Shown piece after piece: positions 1 to 5,736 of a DNA stretch of 6,098 bases. The notes beneath the pieces were generated by a model. It searched no databases. It was not told the origin of the DNA and was given only the letters and a program-made list of their open reading frames with translations. How positions within the stretch are numbered: position 1 is the first letter of the stretch; every line of letters starts with the position of its first letter. Both the position numbers and the translations under genes were made by a program. Origin of the DNA: Bacteroidales bacterium (GTDB lineage Bacteria; Bacteroidota; Bacteroidia; Bacteroidales; JAADGE01); assembly GCA_026987795.1 (NCBI GenBank), contig JALSMF010000458.1:1-6098 (forward strand). Direction: 5' to 3'.

Positions 1-23
1 AAAAGGAGATTAATATATATAAT

Positions 24-563
24 ATGAAAGAATATCCAATTGTGATAATTACACAAGAAATGATTGATGAGGCTAAAAAATTAACGCCACAGGTAAAAAT
101 ACACCGAACAATTGCATCTAAAATTGACACTATAACCGGAATACTCGGAGAATTTGCCTTTGCAGAATATATGTATGATGATTGGAGGAAGAATAGAGTT
201 GAGGAAAACAAGGGAGATGTTAATTTTGTTGATATTGAAATAAAAACATCTGCTTTTCCTTTTAGAGAAACTTTAAACTTATTAGTAAGAGAGGATTATG
301 CCATGAAAAGGAAGCCTCCTTTTTATGTCCAAATTATTATTGATGTAAAAGACAGAAAAGCAGATAACATTATTGCCGGAACTAAAGCCTATATTGCAGG
401 CTGGGCTTCTGCAGATGAAGTCGGCAATGCACCTAAACGAGATTTTGGTTCAAAGTTATCTGATTACGGAGGTTATAAGTGTTACTATATTCAAATAAAA
501 AATTTGCGTTCGATGAAAAGTTTTAAAGAAGAATATTATAAAAATCACAAAGGCAGAAAGTAA
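24..563 (+). CDS. Uncharacterised PD-(D/E)XK nuclease-like protein
   Basis: A 179-residue soluble protein with no signal peptide or membrane segment. The visible pattern fits a restriction-endonuclease-like core. There is a helix with Glu43 (GILGEFAFAEY, 39-49), then Gly64-Asp65, then a strand with Glu72-x-Lys74 (IEIKTS, 71-76), and a following hydrophobic strand (FYVQIIID, 100-107). The spacing of E, D and ExK is that of metal-binding PD-(D/E)XK nucleases. The C-terminal part (AGWAS near 125-129, a DFG near 140, LRSMKSF near 161) resembles small stand-alone proteins of this fold, whose substrates are mostly unknown. The fold is inferred and no specific family is recognised. The frame stays open to the left window edge without a stop, so a start upstream of the ATG at 24 is possible. 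A GGAG at 5-8 lies 15 bases before the ATG, too far for an ordinary ribosome site. The gene converges on pyrI with a 22-base gap and has no obvious link to pyrimidine synthesis. Confidence 0.75.
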   Translation: MKEYPIVIITQEMIDEAKKLTPQVKIHRTIASKIDTITGILGEFAFAEYMYDDWRKNRVEENKGDVNFVDIEIKTSAFPFRETLNLLVREDYAMKRKPPFYVQIIIDVKDRKADNIIAGTKAYIAGWASADEVGNAPKRDFGSKLSDYGGYKCYYIQIKNLRSMKSFKEEYYKNHKGRK

Positions 564-585
564 TAATTAAAAAATATCGAAAGAG

Positions 586-1044
586 TTAAAAGGAAAATTT
601 TACATCTTCAATAAAATATTTTTTTTCACAATATGAACAACGTACTTCAACGGGATTTTTTCCCGCAAGAAAAAAGAGGGTAGGGACGGACTCAATATTT
701 GTGATACAGTTTGGATTAGGACAAATAATATGATGTTTTATTTTTTCCGGAACATCAATAAAAAACTTTCTTACAACTTTATAGTTTTCAATTATGATGA
801 GGGTTGCCGTAGGAGAAATAAGAGCAATGCTGCCGGCTTCTTCTTCTGATAATTCTCGGTTTTCTATTTTTATTATGTCCTTTTTTCCCATTTTTTTGCT
901 GTACAGGTTTATCCCGACCATAATTTCACTTTCGGAGTTTGAAATATTTAATATCTCGGCAACCTGAAGAGCTTTTCCGGCTGTTATATGGTCTATTACG
1001 GTTCCGGTTTTAATGGGGTCGACTTTTAATTGCTTTTTCTTCAT
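586..1044 (-). CDS. pyrI: Aspartate carbamoyltransferase regulatory chain
   Basis: Regulatory subunit of cytosolic aspartate carbamoyltransferase. It holds PyrB catalytic trimers together and transmits nucleotide feedback. The length of 152 residues is normal for PyrI. The N-terminal allosteric domain carries the KTGTVIDHI segment (12-20), with Asp18-His19 at the position of the E. coli nucleotide-binding Asp19-His20. MGKKDIIKIENREL (52-65) follows, with Lys59 matching E. coli Lys60, and Lys93 matches E. coli Lys94. The C-terminal zinc domain has all four ligands: Cys108-x4-Cys113 and Cys136-x2-Cys139. Effector binding and zinc-dependent assembly with PyrB therefore look intact; which nucleotides act cannot be read from sequence. 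It is the last gene of the pyr operon. It starts 14 bases after the pyrB stop with no Shine-Dalgarno sequence, and ends 22 bases from the converging upstream gene. No strong terminator hairpin follows. Confidence 0.96.
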   Translation of the reverse strand: MKKKQLKVDPIKTGTVIDHITAGKALQVAEILNISNSESEIMVGINLYSKKMGKKDIIKIENRELSEEEAGSIALISPTATLIIIENYKVVRKFFIDVPEKIKHHIICPNPNCITNIESVPTLFFLAGKNPVEVRCSYCEKKYFIEDVKFSF

Positions 1045-1058
1045 TTTTTAAATACGGA

Positions 1059-1967
1059 TTAATGTTTTTCTAAATTCAATAACTCTGCAATAATTGCCTG
1101 ACGCATAAAAACACCGTTTCGTGCTTGCTGAAAATAATATGCATATTCGGTATCGTCAACATCTTTTGTAATTTCATTTACACGGGGCAGCGGATGTAAC
1201 ACTTTAAAGTTCTTTTTAACGCCTTCAAGAAGCTTTTTTGTAATGATATAGCTGTCTTTAACTTTTTCATAATCTTCCAAAACGGCAAAACGCTCTTTTT
1301 GAATCCTTGTAACATACATTATATCAAGTGTGTGCATAACCTCTTTTATGTCTTCCAGCTCCGTGAATTTTATGTTTTTTGCTTTTAAGTCATCTTTAAT
1401 ATACGCAGGCATTTGTAAATGACGGGGCGATGCAAAATAAAAAGTCGGATTAAAATCAGACAATGCTTGTGCCAAGGAGTGAACTGTTCTGCCGAGGCGT
1501 AAATCTCCCACCATTCCTACGGTAAGATTATTTAAAGAGCCCTGTGTTTTTTGTATTGAATATAAATCAAGCATCGCTTGTGTGGGGTGCTGATTTGTGC
1601 CGTCTCCGGCATTTATAACCGGGATGTTTACCGTTTCGGAAGCAAAACGTGCGGCACCTTCTATAATATGCCGAATAATTATAATATCAACATACATGCT
1701 TATTGTCATTAAAGTGTCAGACAAGGTTTCGCCTTTTTTTACGGATGTTGAACTTGTTCCGGACATTGAAAAAGTATTACCTCCGAGTTTTTTAACGGCA
1801 GTTTCAAAAGAGAAATGTGTTCGGGTTGAGGGTTCGAAAAAAAGTAAAGCGGCTAATTTCCCTGACATATCAACTTTTATTTTTCCGGTTTCGATTTTGT
1901 TTGCAGAATCTATCAGTTTCAGAATGTCTTCTTTGCTGATATCACGCATTGAAATAAGGTTTTTCAT
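1059..1967 (-). CDS. pyrB: Aspartate carbamoyltransferase catalytic chain
   Basis: Catalyses carbamoyl phosphate + L-aspartate to N-carbamoyl-L-aspartate, the committed step of pyrimidine synthesis. At 302 residues it is a normal length for a catalytic chain that pairs with PyrI. The carbamoyl phosphate domain has FEPSTRT (44-50) and the mobile loop TSVKKGETLSDT (74-85), which supplies Ser75 and Lys78 to the neighbouring active site. HPTQAMLDLYS (127-137) supplies His127 and Gln130, and LGRTVHS contains Arg160. The aspartate domain has Arg221-x-Gln223 and HPLPR (258-262). All the catalytic residues I can check against the E. coli enzyme from memory are present. The ATG at 1967 gives an N-terminus (MKNLISMRDISKEDI) typical of the family. 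The gap from the pyrEF stop is 30 bases with no promoter match, so it is probably read from the operon promoter. The adjacent pyrI implies the large allosteric holoenzyme rather than a free trimer. Confidence 0.97.
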   Translation of the reverse strand: MKNLISMRDISKEDILKLIDSANKIETGKIKVDMSGKLAALLFFEPSTRTHFSFETAVKKLGGNTFSMSGTSSTSVKKGETLSDTLMTISMYVDIIIIRHIIEGAARFASETVNIPVINAGDGTNQHPTQAMLDLYSIQKTQGSLNNLTVGMVGDLRLGRTVHSLAQALSDFNPTFYFASPRHLQMPAYIKDDLKAKNIKFTELEDIKEVMHTLDIMYVTRIQKERFAVLEDYEKVKDSYIITKKLLEGVKKNFKVLHPLPRVNEITKDVDDTEYAYYFQQARNGVFMRQAIIAELLNLEKH

Positions 1968-1997
1968 TTAAGATTTTGTTGAAAAGTTTACGATTTA

Positions 1998-3377
1998 TTA
2001 AATACTTGTTTCACGAGCGGAATAAATTTTCCAAGCTTGTTCTTTATACATTTTTGCCGCAATTTCCGGATTTTCGGCTTCTGTTATTCCTCTGCCTGCA
2101 ATTATACAGTCTGCACCGCTTTCAACAGCATCTTTAATTGTAATATATTGCTGACCGACACTATCGGTTCCGGAATGTATTTTTACGCCCGGAACCAGCA
2201 TTAATTGTCCTTTCGGGATTTTATTTTTCAGCATTTTCAGTTTTTCTTTTTCTGTTGCATGACAAATATATCCGCTTACGACATCGGCATATTTCTCTCC
2301 TGTTTCAAAAGTTTTTCGGGTATATGTTTCGTTCATTAAATTTCCTGCAGAAGACATTTTTGCCAAAAGAAAAGAACTTCTGTTATTTGTTTCTCCGAAA
2401 AGACCCTGTAATATTCCTTCTCCCGGAGTTGTATGGACTGTTATGAAATGAGCCCAGTTTTTGATTTTAAATATACCGCCGTAATATTGTTTTTTAACGG
2501 TATTACCTATATCTGCAAATTTTCGGTCTTCAAAAATCATAAAATCATACTTTATTGCAAATTCTTTTAATCTTACAATAAATTCCGGCGTAAAGTCATT
2601 AATAATATCAACATGTGTTTTCAGCATAACAATGTGTTTTGCCGTTTTTTGAAGAATTCTGAAAAATTCTTTTTGATTATCAATGTCAAGAGATAATATT
2701 AAATTAGACTTCTTAGATTGTATTTTTGCCTTCAGAAGTTTTGTAAGGTGATTTTCAAGATTTTTACCCGGTTTATTTTCGTAACTTATTTTTTTTGTAA
2801 ATTCTTTTATTCTGATTTTTTGATCAACGGTAATACGGTTATTTTCTTTCAAAACCTCTGTTATTTTATCCAGTTCGATAAGAGAGTGAAGATTGTAGCC
2901 GATATTGCTGATATGTTTTTTAATATTATTGCTTCTGTCAATTATTACAAAAAAGTCATCAACGATAAGTCCTGCTTTTTTAAATTTCTCGGCAGTTTCA
3001 ATCAGGCTTTCTCCGGTTGTTATTAAATCATCAATAATAAGACATTTTCCTCCGGGTTCAAACTTGCCGACAATATCATTTTTTGTGCCGTATGCCTTCT
3101 CTTCTTTTCTGATAAACAAAAGCGGTTTATCAAGAATATCGGCAACAAGAGTTGCTACAGGCAAAGCTGTATAAGGAACTCCGGATATATAATCAAAATC
3201 CGAATCTTTTATCTCATCAACAATCATATAAGCAATTTTGCTCAGCAGCTCCGGATGAGAAATCATATCCCGCAAATCAAAATAAAAAGGAGATTTATGT
3301 CCGCTTTTGAGAGTAAATTCTCCGAACTTTATAGCTCCGATGTCATGCAGTCTTAATATAAAATATTCTTTTTTCAT
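1998..3377 (-). CDS. pyrEF: Bifunctional UMP synthase (OPRT-OMPDC fusion)
   Basis: A single 459-residue protein for the last two steps of UMP synthesis. Residues 1 to about 195 are orotate phosphoribosyltransferase: GVPYTALPVATLVA (66-79), the catalytic loop RKEEKAYGTK (90-99) and the PRPP-binding motif LIIDDLITTGES (113-124). A linker at about 195-215 leads to orotidine-5'-phosphate decarboxylase (about 222-455). That half has SLDID (229-233), MLKTHVDI with Lys253 (251-258), the catalytic FEDRKFADIGNTVKKQY (282-298) with Asp284, Lys286 and Asp289, MSSAGNL (341-347), VPGV (395-398), GQQY (408-411) and the phosphate-binding GRG (428-430). Both active sites appear complete, so both reactions are expected. 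The domain order is that of animal and plant UMPS, and the decarboxylase half resembles the eukaryotic type more than the short PyrF common in Bacteroidota (from memory, not aligned). The start codon overlaps the pyrC stop by 4 bases (ATGA), which suggests translational coupling. Most bacteria carry separate pyrE and pyrF genes. Confidence 0.95.
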   Translation of the reverse strand: MKKEYFILRLHDIGAIKFGEFTLKSGHKSPFYFDLRDMISHPELLSKIAYMIVDEIKDSDFDYISGVPYTALPVATLVADILDKPLLFIRKEEKAYGTKNDIVGKFEPGGKCLIIDDLITTGESLIETAEKFKKAGLIVDDFFVIIDRSNNIKKHISNIGYNLHSLIELDKITEVLKENNRITVDQKIRIKEFTKKISYENKPGKNLENHLTKLLKAKIQSKKSNLILSLDIDNQKEFFRILQKTAKHIVMLKTHVDIINDFTPEFIVRLKEFAIKYDFMIFEDRKFADIGNTVKKQYYGGIFKIKNWAHFITVHTTPGEGILQGLFGETNNRSSFLLAKMSSAGNLMNETYTRKTFETGEKYADVVSGYICHATEKEKLKMLKNKIPKGQLMLVPGVKIHSGTDSVGQQYITIKDAVESGADCIIAGRGITEAENPEIAAKMYKEQAWKIYSARETSI

Positions 3378-4642
3378 AATAATGAGTTATATTTTAATTC
3401 TCCGTTTACAAATGTCATTATCACATTTCCTTTGCCTGTCATACCCTCAAAGGGAGAGTACTTAGCCTTTGATTTAAAGTCTTTTGCTTGTATTTTCCAT
3501 TTTCTGCTCATATCAACAATCGTTAAATCGGCAAAAAAACCGGTTTCGATTTTTCCTCTGTTCTTCAGGTTGAAAATTTTTGCAATATTTCCGGATGAGA
3601 GATTGATAAATTTTTGTAAGGTAATGTTACCGCTGTTAATTTCATTAAGCAATAGAGGTAAATAGGTTTCAAGCCCCGGGAATCCTGAAGGTGCATAACG
3701 GTAACTTTGCAACTTTTCTGATAAAATGTGCGGAGCATGATCTGTTCCTATTGTGTCGACCGTTCCGTTGTTTATTCCCTGCAAAATACTTTCGTTGTCT
3801 CTTTTTGTTCGTAAAGGCGGGTTTACTTTTCCGAAATTACCTGATTTTTCGAGAATATTTTCGTTTAATAACAGATGATGAGGGGTTACTTCACAAAAAA
3901 TATTACAATTGTTTTTTTCGGTTTTTATTATATTTATTTCTTCGGCAGTTGAGATATGTGCTAAATACAGCTTATTTCCGATTTCTTTTGCTAAAGAAAT
4001 AACGAGTTCCGTTCCCTTTACGGAACATTCTCGATTGCGGATAAAGTTGTGGTCTTTTAATGTTCGGTCTTTTATTTTTTCAGAAAAATTTTCGATACAT
4101 TGTTGAATTTCGGTATGAACAATTACAGGCAAATCGTATTTAAGAGAAATTTCAAAAATTCGTTTTATATCCTCTTCTTTTTTTACAAACTCATTTGTAT
4201 TTGAGCCGGCAAGGAAGAGTTTTAAAGCCGTAACGTCATCAGGATTTGTTTTTAAAATTTCGATTAATTGCGAGGTGTTCTCGGAAGTAGCAGCAACATT
4301 GAATTTATAATTAACCTTTGCTTTTTTCGCTTTTTCTCTTTTTTTGTTCAGAAATTGCAGGTTTACTGTCGGCGGACGGTTATTGGGCATATCAAAAATT
4401 GTTGTAATCCCGCCCGTTATCGCAGCTTCGGAAGCACTTGTCCAGTCTTCTTTTTCTGCTTGTTTGAGGTCTCTTACGTGAACGTGCGGATCAATAACTC
4501 CCGGAATAACAATATTGTTTTTTATGTCATATTCAATATCGGCATCGGGAATATTTGAACCGATATAATCAATTACTTGACCGGATATTAATATATTTTG
4601 ATTTTGACCGTTAATTTTACAATTTTTCAGCAATGTTTTCAT
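3374..4642 (-). CDS. pyrC: Dihydroorotase
   Basis: Zinc amidohydrolase that reversibly cyclises N-carbamoyl-L-aspartate to L-dihydroorotate in the cytosol. The length of 422 residues fits the long (type I, Bacillus/Aquifex-like) dihydroorotases rather than the roughly 350-residue E. coli type. The metal motif DPHVHVRD (51-58) gives His53 and His55, and ITGGITTIFDMPNN (75-88) is the usual following block. Lys141 in LKLFLAG is the candidate bridging carboxylated lysine. His176 (VIVHTE) and His229 (LYLAHIS) are the further ligands, and Asp301 in GTDHAPH (299-305) is the catalytic aspartate. The C-terminal stretch (GKIETGFFADLTIVD near 363-377) is the composite beta-domain of the superfamily. All metal and catalytic positions are present, so it should be active and not the inactive pseudo-dihydroorotase seen with some aspartate carbamoyltransferases. 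It overlaps pyrD upstream and pyrEF downstream by 4 bases each. The related hydantoinase and allantoinase assignments are unlikely in this operon. Confidence 0.96.
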   Translation of the reverse strand: MKTLLKNCKINGQNQNILISGQVIDYIGSNIPDADIEYDIKNNIVIPGVIDPHVHVRDLKQAEKEDWTSASEAAITGGITTIFDMPNNRPPTVNLQFLNKKREKAKKAKVNYKFNVAATSENTSQLIEILKTNPDDVTALKLFLAGSNTNEFVKKEEDIKRIFEISLKYDLPVIVHTEIQQCIENFSEKIKDRTLKDHNFIRNRECSVKGTELVISLAKEIGNKLYLAHISTAEEINIIKTEKNNCNIFCEVTPHHLLLNENILEKSGNFGKVNPPLRTKRDNESILQGINNGTVDTIGTDHAPHILSEKLQSYRYAPSGFPGLETYLPLLLNEINSGNITLQKFINLSSGNIAKIFNLKNRGKIETGFFADLTIVDMSRKWKIQAKDFKSKAKYSPFEGMTGKGNVIMTFVNGELKYNSLL

Positions 4643-5673
4643 TTGCTTTTAAGAATTAACTTGTTAATTTTTTTGACCAGCGAAGGTCCTTCATAAATAA
4701 AACCGGAATAAATTTGCACTAAGCTTGCACCGGCATTAAGCTTTTCTAAAGCATCGTATTTACTCACAATTCCTCCGACTCCTATTATAGGAAGTTTGCC
4801 TTCGGTTTTTTCCGAGATGTAACGAATAATTGCGGTTGAACGGTCATTTAAGGGTTTTCCGCTTAATCCGCCGCTTCCTGCCTTTTTTATAGTTTCTTCG
4901 GAGTAAGTAAGATTATATCTTTTTGATGTTGTATTGACGGCAACAATTCCGTCAATTTTCGTTTTTCGAACAATTTCTAAAGTATCGTCAATTTGAGGAA
5001 ATGTTAAATCAGGAGATATTTTTAAAAGAACGGGCTTCGGTTTTGGTTTTGACTTGTTTATTTTTTGAATTCCTGACAGAAGTTCAAGTAATTTATTTTT
5101 ATTTTGCAATTCGTGCAAGTCGCTGATATTAGGACAACTGACATTTATTGTAAAATAGTCTACATAAGGAAAAAGCACGTTGAAGCATTTGAAATAATCT
5201 TCATTTGCTTTGTCGTTGGGCGTGTTTGTATTTTTTCCGATATTTCCGCCTATTATAACTTTTTTGTTTCTTTTTTTCAGGTTTTTTACGGCATTTTCCA
5301 GCCCTTTATTGTTAAAACCCATACGATTTATGATTGCTTTGTCTTTTTTAAGCCTGAACAGTCGAGGTTTTGCGTTTCCTGCCTGAGCCAGAGGTGTTAC
5401 GGTTCCTATTTCGATAAAACCAAAGCCGAAGGCAGCCAAAGCTCCGAAAACTTCTGCATTTTTATCAAATCCGGCGGCAAGTCCGACGGGATTGTCAAAC
5501 TCCAGACCGAAGAGTTTTCGTTTTAGTTGTTTGTTGTCAGATATAAAAAAAACCCTCAAAAGGGTTTTTAAAAAGGGAATATTATCTAATACGGCTAAAA
5601 AGTTTATCGAAAAAATATGAATAGCTTCGGGCTGAAATAAAAACAGAATCGGTCGGATTAGTAATTTATACAT
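4639..5673 (-). CDS. pyrD: Dihydroorotate dehydrogenase (quinone), class 2
   Basis: Oxidises dihydroorotate to orotate using FMN and passes the electrons to membrane quinones. The 344 residues match the class 2 length. The N-terminal amphipathic extension (1 to about 45, starting MYKLLIRPILFLFQPEAIH) is the membrane- and quinone-binding part, so the protein is probably peripheral on the inner face of the cytoplasmic membrane. The barrel has NPVGLAAGFDKN (61-72), GFIEIGTVTP (85-94), INRMGFNNKGLE (115-126, the class 2 signature), GGNIGKN (142-148), LLKISPDL (216-223), VNTT (246-249), GGLSGKPL (268-275), GVGGI (298-302) and YEGPSLV (327-333). The oddity is NVSCPN (177-182). Class 2 enzymes normally have Ser as catalytic base here, while Cys180 is the class 1 residue. 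The ATG at 5673 fits the family's N-terminus. It is the first gene of the pyr operon, has no Shine-Dalgarno sequence, and its stop overlaps the pyrC start. Confidence 0.96.
   Translation of the reverse strand: MYKLLIRPILFLFQPEAIHIFSINFLAVLDNIPFLKTLLRVFFISDNKQLKRKLFGLEFDNPVGLAAGFDKNAEVFGALAAFGFGFIEIGTVTPLAQAGNAKPRLFRLKKDKAIINRMGFNNKGLENAVKNLKKRNKKVIIGGNIGKNTNTPNDKANEDYFKCFNVLFPYVDYFTINVSCPNISDLHELQNKNKLLELLSGIQKINKSKPKPKPVLLKISPDLTFPQIDDTLEIVRKTKIDGIVAVNTTSKRYNLTYSEETIKKAGSGGLSGKPLNDRSTAIIRYISEKTEGKLPIIGVGGIVSKYDALEKLNAGASLVQIYSGFIYEGPSLVKKINKLILKSK
5545..5569 (-). terminator. Terminator-like hairpin inside pyrD (possible attenuator)
   Basis: Read on the minus strand, AAAAACCCT (5569-5561), a 4-base loop TTTG (5560-5557) and AGGGTTTTT (5556-5548) form a perfect 9-bp stem. 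It runs on into three more T, giving a tract of eight T (5552-5545). This is the shape of an intrinsic terminator, although the stem has only three G-C pairs. It lies in pyrD codons of about 36-44 (KTLLRVFF), roughly 135 bases from the predicted transcript start. A ribosome translating this region would cover it. The shape is seen directly; any termination activity is inference, and a chance occurrence in AT-rich coding DNA is quite possible. Confidence 0.3.
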
Positions 5674-5687
5674 TCTGAATTTTATTG

Positions 5688-5716
5688 CAAAGTTACTAAA
5701 AAAGTCAAAAGTGCAA
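5688..5716 (-). promoter_or_regulatory. Predicted Bacteroidota-type promoter of the pyr operon
   Basis: On the minus strand, TTG (5716-5714) is followed after 18 bases by TAACTTTG (5695-5688). This agrees exactly with the Bacteroidota vegetative consensus, a -33 TTG and a -7 TAnnTTTG. It lies in the 63-base gap between the lipid kinase gene and pyrD. The transcript start should fall near 5680-5684, which leaves only about 7-11 bases before the pyrD ATG. Such a leader is too short for a riboswitch or a classical leader-peptide attenuator. Confidence 0.7.
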
Positions 5717-5736
5717 GGGAAAAATATGAAAGTTTT

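Larger units (their letters stand above)
586..5716 (-). other. pyr operon (pyrD-pyrC-pyrEF-pyrB-pyrI)
   Basis: Five consecutive same-strand genes encode every enzyme from carbamoyl phosphate to UMP. Two junctions are 4-base ATGA overlaps (pyrD/pyrC at 4639-4642, pyrC/pyrEF at 3374-3377), and the other gaps are 30 and 14 bases. The only promoter match found is upstream of pyrD. Feedback on flux probably acts on the PyrB-PyrI holoenzyme, since PyrI keeps its effector-binding residues. No carA, carB, pyrR, or pyrK gene for a class 1B dehydrogenase partner is present; the last is not needed by a class 2 PyrD. Operon membership is inferred from spacing and shared pathway. Confidence 0.85.

Noticed and set aside
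5..8. GGAG as a Shine-Dalgarno sequence for the nuclease-like gene
   Set aside because: It sits 15 bases before the ATG, beyond normal spacing, and the other genes here do not use Shine-Dalgarno sequences. It may instead be coding if the true start is upstream.
1638..1967. Possible loss of a residue in the PyrB carbamoyl phosphate loop compared with E. coli
   Set aside because: The loop TSVKKGE is one residue shorter than in E. coli, but as I recall this is the usual form in many archaeal and bacterial homologues, and the key Ser and Lys are kept.
1597..1971. 124-codon plus-strand open frame antisense to pyrB
   Set aside because: It is fully antisense to conserved PyrB active-site coding sequence, with no protein-family features of its own.
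3691..4002. 103-codon plus-strand open frame antisense to pyrC
   Set aside because: Its composition and position mark it as a shadow of the dihydroorotase gene.
4006..4026. Inverted repeat GTTCCGT / ACGGAAC with a 7-base loop inside pyrC
   Set aside because: No T tract follows on the coding strand and no promoter is nearby; it is a short repeat of the kind expected by chance in this much sequence.
4654..4669. Palindrome AATTAAC-TT-GTTAATT just before the pyrC start, operator-like
   Set aside because: It encodes the KINKLI tail of PyrD, is purely A/T-rich apart from one base per arm, and has no promoter beside it, so chance is the simpler explanation.
5104..5526. 140-codon plus-strand open frame antisense to pyrD
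   Set aside because: It lies wholly inside a well-conserved pyrD, and its cysteine- and phenylalanine-rich product looks like an antisense shadow with no recognisable motif.
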